Shown here piece after piece: positions 6,909 through 14,140 of a DNA stretch of 17,546 bases. The translations under genes and the position numbers were made by a program. The first letter of the stretch is position 1. Each line of letters opens with the position of its first letter. The notes under the pieces are model-generated. The model did not search any database. It saw only the letters and a list, made by a program, of their open reading frames with translations, and was not told where the DNA came from. Source of the DNA: JACVRW01 sp036009005. GTDB taxonomy: Bacteria; Actinomycetota; Thermoleophilia; Solirubrobacterales; Thermoleophilaceae. The DNA is taken from positions 1-17,546 of the forward strand of contig DASYMP010000014.1 in NCBI GenBank assembly GCA_036009005.1. Reading direction: 5' to 3'.

Positions 6909-7574
6909 CTACGCCGGCACCGCGCTGCGACGGTGCTCGATCAGGTCCTTGGCCTTCTTGACCGCCGAGGAGGCGTCGGCCGAGTAGCCGTCCGCGCCCA
7001 CCGCGTCCGCGTACTCCTGCGTGACGGGGGCGCCGCCCACCATCACGGCCACCTTCTCGCGCACGCCCGCCTTCTCGAGCGCGTTGATGTTCGCCTTGAA
7101 CATCGGCATGGTCGTGGTGAGGAACGCCGAGAAGCCGACGATGTCCGGCTCGTGCTCGTTGATCTGCTCGACGAACTTCTCGGGCGGTACGTTCACGCCG
7201 AGATCGATGACCGTGAAGCCGGCGCCCTCGAGCATGATGTTGCAGAGGTTCTTTCCGATGTCATGCACGTCGCCCTTGACCGTTCCCATCAGGAACGTGC
7301 CGACCGGCTTCGCGCCCGTCTCCGCGAGCAGCGGCCGCAGGATGTCGAGCGCGCCCTGCATCGCGCGCGCCGCGATCAGCATCTCGGGCACGAAGTAGTC
7401 GCCGCGCTCGAAGCGAGCGCCGACCTCTTCGAGCGAGGGGATCAGCGCGTCGTAGAGCATCGAGCCGGGATCCATCCCGTCCGCGAGGCCCTTCTCCACG
7501 TTCTCCTTGACCGCCGGCGCGTTGCCGACGAGCGTGTCGTCGTAGAGCGCCTTGAGGACCTCTTCGTGCGTCAT
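6909..7574 (-). CDS. Corrinoid (cobalamin-binding) methyl-carrier protein, MtgC/MttC type
   Basis: A 221-residue two-domain corrinoid protein that shuttles a methyl group between two methyltransferases. Seen: an N-terminal four-helix cap (residues 1-88, including DALIPSLEEVGARFERGDYFVPEML) and a C-terminal Rossmann-like B12 domain. That domain has DVHDIG at 102-107, where His104 is the expected lower cobalt ligand, then a GFSAFLTTTM strand-loop and GGAPVT (180-185). The length is standard (about 210-230). Partners: the MttB-like enzyme (8403) as methyl donor side, the pterin methyltransferase (6906) as acceptor side, and RACo (6089) for reactivation. The ATG at 7574 overlaps the IclR stop (ATGA), and GGAAGGAG lies about 10 nt upstream inside the IclR gene, which would support high expression of this stoichiometric carrier. 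Confidence 0.94.
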   Translation of the reverse strand: MTHEEVLKALYDDTLVGNAPAVKENVEKGLADGMDPGSMLYDALIPSLEEVGARFERGDYFVPEMLIAARAMQGALDILRPLLAETGAKPVGTFLMGTVKGDVHDIGKNLCNIMLEGAGFTVIDLGVNVPPEKFVEQINEHEPDIVGFSAFLTTTMPMFKANINALEKAGVREKVAVMVGGAPVTQEYADAVGADGYSADASSAVKKAKDLIEHRRSAVPA

Positions 7575-8356
7575 GCGGCGTGTACTCCTTCCGGACGGTG
7601 ACCGAGCTGCTTGCTGAGCGCGCGGGACTGCTTGATGACCAGCGGCCTCAGCTCCGCGATGCGCTTGGGCGTAAGGCGGAGCGTGGGACCGGACACGCTC
7701 AGCGCGCCCACGACGTGACCCTTCTCGTCGAATACCGGTGCCGCGATCGCCGAGAGGCCCAGCTCGAGCTCGTCGACGGCGGCCGCGAAGCCGTCGCGCC
7801 TGATCGTCTGGAGCTCGGCGTTCAGGCGGGCAGGATCGACGACCGTGCGTGACGTGAGCGGCTCTAGCGGCCCGTCGAGCGGCGTGCGCGCGGCGTCGTA
7901 CGCCAGCAGCACCTTGCCGTTCGCGGAGCAGTGGTAGGGCACGGTGCGGCCGACCCACTGAGTCGTCCCGAGGAAGTGCTTGCCCTCGACCTGCGCGAGA
8001 TGCTCGACTCCGACCATGCCCGCCACGCCGAGGTTGATGGTCTCGCCGGTGGCGTCTGCGAGCGCGCCCATGGGCCGCTCCGCGAGCTCCACCAGGTTGC
8101 GGCCGGCCATTCCGCGGCCGGCGAAGCGCAGGACGACGGGGCCGGCGCGGAAGCGGCCGCGCTGGCCCTGCTGCTCCACGAGCCCGTTGCGCTCGAGCGC
8201 GTTCAGGAGTCTGGACGCCGTGCTCTTGGGAAGTCCGGCGTCGCTCGCCAGGTCTGTCAGCCCGCGGGGGGCGTCTGACTCGAGCACGAGCGCCAGGAGC
8301 TGGGCGCCGCGATCGATCACAGCCGTGCCCGCGGTGGGCTGGAACTCTTGTTCCAT
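7571..8356 (-). CDS. IclR family transcriptional regulator
   Basis: A 261-residue regulator. Seen: an N-terminal winged HTH (about residues 14-75) with RGLTDLASDAGLPKSTASRLLNALERNG, followed by the IclR effector-binding domain (about 90-250). That domain contains YHCSANGKVLLAY and the FDEKGHVVGALSVSGPTLRLTP region typical of the family. The length is usual (240-270). It is the first gene of the corrinoid operon, ahead of the carrier protein with a 4-nt ATGA overlap, and divergent from the mttB-like gene across a 46-bp gap. That position argues for control of both directions and of itself. The ATG at 8356 sits 7 nt behind a TAATAT on the minus strand and has no Shine-Dalgarno, so a leaderless transcript is likely. 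The effector is unknown; a methylated amine or its product is a reasonable guess. Confidence 0.9.
   Translation of the reverse strand: MEQEFQPTAGTAVIDRGAQLLALVLESDAPRGLTDLASDAGLPKSTASRLLNALERNGLVEQQGQRGRFRAGPVVLRFAGRGMAGRNLVELAERPMGALADATGETINLGVAGMVGVEHLAQVEGKHFLGTTQWVGRTVPYHCSANGKVLLAYDAARTPLDGPLEPLTSRTVVDPARLNAELQTIRRDGFAAAVDELELGLSAIAAPVFDEKGHVVGALSVSGPTLRLTPKRIAELRPLVIKQSRALSKQLGHRPEGVHAA
7585..7592 (-). promoter_or_regulatory. Strong Shine-Dalgarno for the corrinoid protein gene
   Basis: On the minus strand this reads GGAAGGAG, inside the last codons of the IclR gene, about 10 nt before the ATG at 7574. It is the clearest ribosome-binding site of the minus-strand operon and suggests the carrier protein is made above the level set by coupling alone. 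Confidence 0.6.
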
Positions 8357-8358
8357 GC

Positions 8359-8370
8359 CGGATATATTAC
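8359..8370. promoter_or_regulatory. Divergent promoter and degenerate operator between IclR and mttB-like genes
   Basis: CGGATATATTAC matches the CTGATATATCAG palindrome found at 9863 and 17016 at 9 of 12 positions. It also contains a plus-strand -10 (TATATT, 8363-8368, five of six) and a minus-strand -10 (TAATAT, 8369-8364) ending 7 nt before the IclR ATG. A protein bound here would cover both -10 elements. Clear -35 boxes are not seen. Confidence 0.45.
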
Positions 8371-8391
8371 GTTCGCTTCGGCCCGAGCGTC

Positions 8392-8397
8392 AAGGAG
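8392..8397 (+). promoter_or_regulatory. Shine-Dalgarno deciding the mttB-like start
   Basis: AAGGAG lies 5 nt before GTG 8403. This selects GTG 8403 over the in-frame ATG at 8355, which has no ribosome-binding site, overlaps the IclR start codon and would place the promoter inside the coding region. Confidence 0.75.
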
Positions 8398-8402
8398 ACC
8401 CT

Positions 8403-9866
8403 GTGTTCGTCAACGACATGCCCCGTTACGAAATCCTCAGCGAAGAGGCGATGGACACGCTCGACAGGGGCTGGCGGCGCATCGTCAGCGAGCTCGGCGT
8501 GGAGTTCATGCTCCCCGAGGCGGTCGAGTACTTCGAGAAGGCGGGCCAGCGCGTGGAGGGCGAGAAGGTCTTCCTCGACCCCGAGTTCGTGCTCGAGCAG
8601 GTGGCCAAGGCCCCGAGCGAGTTCGAGCTCCAGGCGCGCAACCCCGAGCACAGCATCAACGTGGGCGGCTCGTCCATGGCGTTCGCGGGCGTGTACGGCC
8701 CTCCCTTCGTGCGCAGGGGCGCCGCGCGCGGCGACGCTCACATGGACGACTTCGAGAACTTCGTGCGGCTTGGCCAGACGTTCCCGGAGATGGACTCCGC
8801 CGGCGGCACCGTCGTCGAGCCCGAGGACCGGCCGCTCGACTCGCGCCACCTCGACATGGTCTACGCGCTCCAGACGCTCTCGGACAAGCCCTACATGGGA
8901 TCCGTGATCTCGGCCGAGAACGCGCGCGACACGATCGAGATGGGCAGGATCCTGTTCGGCGGCGGGGACGCTCTCGAGCGCGCGCCCGTGTCGATCTCGC
9001 TCATCAACTGCAACTCGCCGCTCCGCTGGGACGACCGCATGCTCAGCGCGATGCTCGAGTACAACCGCGCGAACCAGGCCGTCGTGACCACGCCGTTCCT
9101 GCTGATGGGCGCGATGTCGCCGGTCTCGATCCCGGCGACGCTCGTGCAGCAGATGGCCGAGGCGCTCTCCGGAATCGCGCTCACGCAGCTCGTGCGGCCG
9201 GGCTGCCCGGTGGTGTTCGGCTCGTTCCTGTCCAACACGGACATGCAGTCGGGGTCGCCGAGCTTCGGCACGCCCGAGTCGGCGATCGGCCTGCTCTGCA
9301 CCGGCCAGATCGCGCGCCGCTTCAACCTCCCGTGGCGAAGCGGCGGCGGCCTGACCTCCAGCCAGACGCCGGACGCCCAGGCGGCCTACGAGGCGCTGAT
9401 GACGATGATGCCGACCTTCCTCGCGGGCGCGAACTTCGTGATGCACGCGGCCGGCTGGCTCGAGGGCGGGCTCGTCTCGAGCTACGAGAAGTACATCGTC
9501 GACATCGAGATCCTGCGGATGCTGAAGCACGAGTTCCAGCCGCTCGAGGTGAACGAGGAGACGCTGGCGTACGGCGCGCATCAGGAGGTCGGGTCGGGCG
9601 GACACTTCCTCGGCGCGGCGCACACGCTCGAGCACTTCCGCACCTGCTTCTACCGGCCGCTGCTCTCCTCCACCGAGAACTTCGACCGCTGGACGAAGAA
9701 CGGCGGCGCCGACGCCGCGGAGCGCGCCGGGCGGATCGCGCAGGAGACGCTCGACGCCTACGAGCAGCCCGCGATCGACGACGGCGTGCGCGACCAGCTG
9801 CGCGACTACGTGGCCCGGCGCCGGATCGAGCTGGGCGACGAGCCCGTGCCCACCCCGGCCTTCTGA
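8403..9866 (+). CDS. MttB/MtgB-superfamily corrinoid methyltransferase (no pyrrolysine)
   Basis: A 487-residue member of the trimethylamine methyltransferase (MttB) superfamily, about the family's usual length. The frame is read through without any in-frame amber codon, so it belongs to the large non-pyrrolysine branch. Characterised members of that branch demethylate quaternary amines such as glycine betaine, proline betaine, carnitine or butyrobetaine. Seen: the N-terminal RYEILSEEAMDTLDRGW and VEFMLPEAVEYFEKAG opening typical of MttB, GGSSMAFAGVYGPPFVR, and SLINCNSPLRWDDRML. Expected reaction: methyl transfer from a methylated amine to the Co(I) corrinoid protein encoded divergently. Start GTG 8403 is fixed by AAGGAG 5 nt upstream. 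The next gene begins 12 nt after its stop and resembles dimethylglycine dehydrogenase. Glycine betaine to dimethylglycine is therefore the best guess, though the sequence alone cannot separate betaine from other quaternary amines. Confidence 0.9.
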   Translation: MFVNDMPRYEILSEEAMDTLDRGWRRIVSELGVEFMLPEAVEYFEKAGQRVEGEKVFLDPEFVLEQVAKAPSEFELQARNPEHSINVGGSSMAFAGVYGPPFVRRGAARGDAHMDDFENFVRLGQTFPEMDSAGGTVVEPEDRPLDSRHLDMVYALQTLSDKPYMGSVISAENARDTIEMGRILFGGGDALERAPVSISLINCNSPLRWDDRMLSAMLEYNRANQAVVTTPFLLMGAMSPVSIPATLVQQMAEALSGIALTQLVRPGCPVVFGSFLSNTDMQSGSPSFGTPESAIGLLCTGQIARRFNLPWRSGGGLTSSQTPDAQAAYEALMTMMPTFLAGANFVMHAAGWLEGGLVSSYEKYIVDIEILRMLKHEFQPLEVNEETLAYGAHQEVGSGGHFLGAAHTLEHFRTCFYRPLLSSTENFDRWTKNGGADAAERAGRIAQETLDAYEQPAIDDGVRDQLRDYVARRRIELGDEPVPTPAF

Positions 9867-9874
9867 TATATCAG
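9863..9874. promoter_or_regulatory. Perfect 12-bp palindrome CTGATATATCAG at the flavoprotein gene start
   Basis: CTGATA/TATCAG is an exact inverted repeat that includes the TGA stop of the mttB-like gene. It ends 4 nt before the ATG at 9879. TATATC (9867-9872) could be a -10 element placing transcription start on that ATG. An identical 12-mer occurs at 17016-17027. Confidence 0.6.
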
Positions 9875-9878
9875 GCGT

Positions 9879-12440
9879 ATGGACTCCGCCAGCTCGTCGC
9901 TTCCCCCGCAGGCCAAGTGTGTGGTCATCGGAGCCGGCATCGTCGGCAACTGCCTGATCGGGCACCTCGCCCAGCTCGGCTGGAATGACCTCGTGCTGAT
10001 CGACAAGGGGCCGCTGCCGAACCCCGGCGGCTCCACCGGTCACGCCTCGAACTTCATCTTCCCCGTCGACCACTCGCGCGAGATGACGGACCTCACCGCC
10101 GACAGCGTGCGCCAGTACGAGGAGCACGGCGTCCTGACCGTCTGCGGCGGCATCGAGGTGGCGCGGACCGAGGAGCGCATGGAGGAGCTGCGCCGCCGGA
10201 TGGCCTCCGCGAAGTCATGGGGGATCGACGACGTGGCGCTCGTGACGCCGGCCGAGATCAAGGAGCTCGTGCCGTTCGTCGACGAGAGCGTGCTGGTCGG
10301 CGGCTTCTACTCGAAGGGCGTCGGCGTCGTGGATTCGCTGCGCATGGGGACGCTCATGCGCGAGCAGGCCCAGGAGACCGGCGCCGCGACCGTCTCCGCC
10401 AACACCGAGGTGCTCGGCATCGACGTCGAGGGTGGCCGCGTCAGGCGCGTGCGGACCGACCGTGGCGACATCGAGGCCGAGTACGTGGTGATCGCCTGTG
10501 GCGTGTGGAGCCCGCGCATCGCGCGGATGGCCGGAGCGTCGATCCCGCTGACGCCGGCCGTGCACCAGATGATCGACGTGGGCCCGGTGCCGCGCTTCGC
10601 GACCTCGAAGAGCGCGATCGAGTTCCCGATCGTGCGCGACATGGACACGAACATGTACGAGCGCCAGGACGGCAGCGGCCTCGAGGTCGGCTCGTACGCA
10701 CACCGCCCGATCCTGCACGACCCGGACGAGATCCCGTCGATCGAGGAGTCCGCGCTCACGCCCACCGAGCTGCCCTTCACGCAGGACGACTTCGTGCAGC
10801 AGATGGAGCACGCGCTCGAGCTGGTGCCGGAGGTGCTCGGCGACGAGTCCGTGGGCATCAAGTACGCGATCAACGGGCTGCTCTCGCTGACGCCCGACGG
10901 CCTGCCGATCCTGGGCGAGACGCCCGAGGTGCGCGGGCTGTGGTCGGCGGCGGCGGTGTGGGTGAAGGAGGGTCCGGGCGTTGGCCGCGCGATGGCCCAG
11001 TGGATGGTCGAAGGCGAGCCCGAGATCGACCTCCAGGCCTCCGACATCGCTCGCTTCTACGAGCACCAGAAGACCGCTGAGCACGTGAAGAGCCGCGCCG
11101 CGGAGGGCTTCAACAAGACCTATGGGATCGTGCATCCGGGCGAGCAGTGGGAGTCGTCGCGGCGCGTGCGGCTGTCGCCCTACCACTCGCGCGAGGAGGC
11201 GCTCGGCGCCGTCTTCTACGAGGCGGCCGGCTGGGAGCGTCCGCACTGGTACGAGTCGAACGCCCCGCTGCTCGAGGAGTTCGCGGACCAGGTGGGCGGA
11301 CGCGAACATGAATGGGATTCGCGCTGGTGGTCGCCGATCATCAACGCCGAGCACCTGGCGATGCGCGAGCGGGCGGCCATGTTCGACCTGACCGCGTTCT
11401 GCGTCTTCGACGTCGTGGGCCCGGGCGCGCTCGAGTGCGTGCAGAGGGTCTCGATGCGCCAGATGGACGTGAAGCACGGCAAGGTCGTCTACACGCCGGT
11501 GCTCACGCCGCGCGGCGGCTTCCGCTCGGACCTCACCGTGATGCGTCTCGGCGACGAGCACTTCCGCGTCGTGACCGGCGGCGCGCACGGCATGGCGGAC
11601 CTCAAGTGGTACCGCGATCACCTGCCCGAGGACGGCACCGCGCAGATCTTCGACCTCACCTCGAGCTGGACGACGCTCGGGCTGTGGGGGCCGCGGGCGC
11701 GCGACATCCTCGCCGGCCTGACGAGCGACGACGTGTCGCACGAGGGCTTCCCGTTCGCCACCTGCCGCACGATCGAGATGGGCCCGCTGCGCGCGCTCGC
11801 CTCGCGGATCTCCTACGTCGGGGACCTCGGCTGGGAGCTGTACGTGCCGATCGAGCAGGGCGCGCGGCTGTGGGACATGGTCTGGGAGGCCGGTGAGCCG
11901 CACGGGATCGTGCCCTCCGGGATCGGCGTCTACGGCACCACCGGCCGGCTCGAGAAGTCCTACCGCGCGTTCGGGTTCGAGCTCGACGGCGAGTACAACG
12001 TCGTCGAGGCCGGCATGGCGTGGGGGAAGGTCAAGGACCAGGACTTCGTCGGCAAGGAGGCGCACCTGCGCCACCGCGGCGAGGACCCGGCGACGGTGAT
12101 GTGCACGCTCACGGTGGACGACCACACCTCGTCGAGCGGCGTGAAGCGCTACATGCTCGGGGGCGAGCCGATCGTCACGCGCGACGGCGCGCCGCTCGTG
12201 GACTCGCACGGGCGCCGCTCGTACGTCACGAGCGCGGGCGCCGGGCCGTCGGTGGGCAAGCACATCCTGCTCTCCTACCTGCCGCCCGAGTACGCGAACG
12301 TCGGCCAGGAGCTCGCCGTCGAGTACATGACCGAGCGCTACCCGGTGACGGTCGAGCGCAACGACTCGACGCCGCTGTTCGACCCCGACAACGATCGCGT
12401 CAAGGCGACGGGGCGGGCGGGCGAACCGGTTCCGGCATGA
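9879..12440 (+). CDS. Dimethylglycine/sarcosine dehydrogenase-like FAD oxidoreductase with GcvT domain
   Basis: An 853-residue bifunctional enzyme of the dimethylglycine dehydrogenase/sarcosine dehydrogenase family, full length for the group. Seen: an N-terminal DAO-type FAD domain with VVIGAGIVG (GAGIVG at 18-23), then GGSTGHASN where His55 aligns with the histidine that carries covalent FAD in DMGDH. A GcvT-like half occupies about residues 430-845, ending with EAGMAWGKVKDQDFVGKEAH (about 709-728) and a GcvT C-terminal barrel. Family reaction: oxidative N-demethylation, the one-carbon unit being trapped on THF as 5,10-methylene-THF and electrons passing to ETF. The next genes, etfB and etfA, provide that acceptor; the etfB start overlaps this stop as ATGA. 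Tertiary or secondary N-methyl amino acids (dimethylglycine, sarcosine) are the likely substrates. No Shine-Dalgarno is obvious at ATG 9879. Confidence 0.9.
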   Translation: MDSASSSLPPQAKCVVIGAGIVGNCLIGHLAQLGWNDLVLIDKGPLPNPGGSTGHASNFIFPVDHSREMTDLTADSVRQYEEHGVLTVCGGIEVARTEERMEELRRRMASAKSWGIDDVALVTPAEIKELVPFVDESVLVGGFYSKGVGVVDSLRMGTLMREQAQETGAATVSANTEVLGIDVEGGRVRRVRTDRGDIEAEYVVIACGVWSPRIARMAGASIPLTPAVHQMIDVGPVPRFATSKSAIEFPIVRDMDTNMYERQDGSGLEVGSYAHRPILHDPDEIPSIEESALTPTELPFTQDDFVQQMEHALELVPEVLGDESVGIKYAINGLLSLTPDGLPILGETPEVRGLWSAAAVWVKEGPGVGRAMAQWMVEGEPEIDLQASDIARFYEHQKTAEHVKSRAAEGFNKTYGIVHPGEQWESSRRVRLSPYHSREEALGAVFYEAAGWERPHWYESNAPLLEEFADQVGGREHEWDSRWWSPIINAEHLAMRERAAMFDLTAFCVFDVVGPGALECVQRVSMRQMDVKHGKVVYTPVLTPRGGFRSDLTVMRLGDEHFRVVTGGAHGMADLKWYRDHLPEDGTAQIFDLTSSWTTLGLWGPRARDILAGLTSDDVSHEGFPFATCRTIEMGPLRALASRISYVGDLGWELYVPIEQGARLWDMVWEAGEPHGIVPSGIGVYGTTGRLEKSYRAFGFELDGEYNVVEAGMAWGKVKDQDFVGKEAHLRHRGEDPATVMCTLTVDDHTSSSGVKRYMLGGEPIVTRDGAPLVDSHGRRSYVTSAGAGPSVGKHILLSYLPPEYANVGQELAVEYMTERYPVTVERNDSTPLFDPDNDRVKATGRAGEPVPA

Positions 12441-13201
12441 GGATCCTCGTCTGCGTCAAGCGCGTGCCGCTCACCGGCGGCAAGATGGTGTTGACCGCCG
12501 ACGAGCAGGCGCTCGAGACGCGCCACCTGGGCTTCACGATCAGTCCGCACGAGGAGTGCGGCGTCGAGGAGGCGGTGCGGCTCGTGGAGGCGCACGGCGG
12601 CGAGGTGACCGTGCTGACGCTAGGACCGCCGGAGGCGGAGGAGCAGGTGCGCGACTCGCTCGCCAACGGCGGCGACCGCGGTGTGCACCTCGTGACCGAC
12701 GGCTCCGAGTGGGACCCGCAGGCCACCGCGGCCGCGATCGTCGAGGCCGTGCGGACGGAGGAGGCGGACGGCGGCGGCTTCGACCTGGTCGTGTTCGGCA
12801 ACGAGTCCGCCGACTCGGGCAACTACCAGGTGGGCATCCGCGTGGCATACGCGCTCGGGCGGCCGGTCGCGACCGGCGTGAAGGGGCTGTCGGTGGCCGA
12901 CGGCCGGGCCCGCTGCGAGCAGGAGGTGCCGGGCGGCCGCGACGTCTACGACCTGCCGCTGCCCGCCGTGGTGAGCGTGCTCGAGGGCATCAACCTGCCG
13001 CGCTACCCGTCGGTGCCCGCGAAGCTGCGCGCCCGCTCGAAGCCCGTGGCCTCCTCGACCCCTGAGCGGCCCGCCGCGCGGCTCGAGAAGCTGCGTCTCG
13101 TGGTGCCGCCCGGCCAGGGCAAGCAGGCCGAGATCCTGGGCAACGGCGCCGGAGCCGCGCCGCGCGTGGTCGAGCTGATGCGCGAGATCGGGGTGGCCTG
13201 A
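12437..13201 (+). CDS. etfB: Electron transfer flavoprotein beta subunit
   Basis: A 254-residue ETF beta subunit, soluble, pairing with EtfA to carry electrons from the flavoprotein dehydrogenase upstream. Seen: the MRILVCVKRVP opening, the ISPHEECGVEEAVRLVE segment typical of EtfB, GGEVTVLTLGP, a GNESADSGNYQVGIRVAYALG stretch equivalent to the conserved G-x-x-x-x-D-x-x-x-x-QVG region, and LPAVVSVLEGINLPRYPS. The length is normal (about 250-260). The ATG overlaps the stop of the preceding gene (ATGA) and its own stop overlaps the etfA start by one base (TGATG), so the three are translated in step. This is probably an ETF dedicated to N-methyl amine oxidation rather than the general fatty-acid ETF, judging only from context. 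Confidence 0.94.
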   Translation: MRILVCVKRVPLTGGKMVLTADEQALETRHLGFTISPHEECGVEEAVRLVEAHGGEVTVLTLGPPEAEEQVRDSLANGGDRGVHLVTDGSEWDPQATAAAIVEAVRTEEADGGGFDLVVFGNESADSGNYQVGIRVAYALGRPVATGVKGLSVADGRARCEQEVPGGRDVYDLPLPAVVSVLEGINLPRYPSVPAKLRARSKPVASSTPERPAARLEKLRLVVPPGQGKQAEILGNGAGAAPRVVELMREIGVA

Positions 13202-14115
13202 TGGCGGTCCTGGCGCTGGTCGAGCCGAGTGAGGAGCTGTCCTTCCAGGCGCTCGCGCTGGCGCGCGATCTCGGCGGACCGCTGCACGCACTCGCATTCG
13301 ACGATTCGGAGCTGGGCGCTTACGGCGTGGAGACCGTGCACGTGGCCGAGCTGGAGGCATACGCCCCTGCCGCCTGGGCCGCTTGCCTCCAAGGGCTCAT
13401 CGACAAGCTCCAGCCCACGGCCGTGGTCGCGGCGGGCACGAACCGTGGCAACGAGGTGCTCAGCCACCTCGCCGCGCGCCTCGACCTCCCCTTCGCGGCC
13501 AATTGCATCGCCGTCGGGGACGACGGAGCCGTCACGCGAGTTCGCTGGGGCGGAAGCCTTCTCGAAGAAGCACGCATCCACGCGGATATGAAGATCGTCT
13601 CCGTCGCGCCACACATGGTCGAAGCCACGACCGTGAACGGCGGGAGCGCCGTGGTGGAGCAGATGGACGTCGCGGTGGATGAAGCAGACCTCGTGGCGAG
13701 GGTCGTCGAGCACACCGAGACGCCGTCGGCCGGCGTCTCGCTCTCCGAGGCGAAGGTGGTCGTGAGCGGTGGCCGCGGCGTGGGGTCGGCGGACGGCTTC
13801 GGCATTCTGGAGGAGCTGGCCGGCCTGCTGAACGCGGCGGTCGGCTGCTCGCGCGTGGTCACGATGGCGGGCTGGCGCCCGCACACCGACCAGGTGGGCC
13901 AGACCGGCACGAAGGTGGCGCCCGACCTCTACATCGCGTGCGGCATCAGCGGCGCGACCCAGCACATCGCCGGCTGCAAGGGCGCGAAGAAGATCCTGGC
14001 GATCAACTCCGATGCCGAGGCGGCGATCTTCGCGCATGCCGATTACGCGGTTGTCGGAGACCTCGCGGAGGTCGTGCCCGCGATCACCGCCGAGCTGCGG
14101 AAGGCGCGGTCCTGA
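13201..14115 (+). CDS. etfA: Electron transfer flavoprotein alpha subunit
   Basis: A 304-residue ETF alpha subunit that binds the redox FAD. Seen: an N-terminal domain I starting MAVLALVEPSEEL. The C-terminal FAD domain carries VVSGGRGVGS (about 187-196), MAGWRPHTDQVGQTGTKVAP with Gln231 of QVGQTG, and DLYIACGISGATQHIAGCKG then KKILAINSDAEAAIF, all hallmark ETF-alpha FAD contacts. The length is slightly short of the usual 310-330. The start ATG shares its A with the etfB stop. It receives electrons from the DMGDH-like enzyme and should hand them to the membrane oxidoreductase encoded next. Confidence 0.95.
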   Translation: MAVLALVEPSEELSFQALALARDLGGPLHALAFDDSELGAYGVETVHVAELEAYAPAAWAACLQGLIDKLQPTAVVAAGTNRGNEVLSHLAARLDLPFAANCIAVGDDGAVTRVRWGGSLLEEARIHADMKIVSVAPHMVEATTVNGGSAVVEQMDVAVDEADLVARVVEHTETPSAGVSLSEAKVVVSGGRGVGSADGFGILEELAGLLNAAVGCSRVVTMAGWRPHTDQVGQTGTKVAPDLYIACGISGATQHIAGCKGAKKILAINSDAEAAIFAHADYAVVGDLAEVVPAITAELRKARS

Positions 14116-14125
14116 GTACCGAGCC

Positions 14126-14133
14126 GGGAAAGG
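14126..14133 (+). promoter_or_regulatory. Shine-Dalgarno before a non-canonical ATA start of the EtfD-like gene
   Basis: GGGAAAGG lies 7 nt before ATA 14141, an ideal spacing, in the short gap after the etfA stop. No ATG, GTG or TTG lies at that place in frame. The site argues that translation of the EtfD-like protein begins at 14141. Confidence 0.5.
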
Positions 14134-14140
14134 CGCTCCG

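Noticed and set aside
8355..8402. ATG 8355 as the start of the mttB-like gene.
   Set aside because: It would overlap the IclR start codon and swallow the divergent promoter; GTG 8403 has AAGGAG at 5 nt and gives a family-like N-terminus.
8357..8402. A cobalamin or glycine riboswitch ahead of the operons.
   Set aside because: The 46-bp divergent gap is too short for either, and the other starts appear leaderless or coupled.
8403..9866. Pyrrolysine-type MttB.
   Set aside because: No in-frame amber codon occurs in the full-length gene, so no readthrough is needed.
8367..12263. Two long minus-strand frames (8367-10127 and 10215-12263) opposite the mttB-like and flavoprotein genes.
   Set aside because: Shadow composition (Arg, His, Val, Ala), no motifs, and fully covered by well-recognised plus-strand genes.
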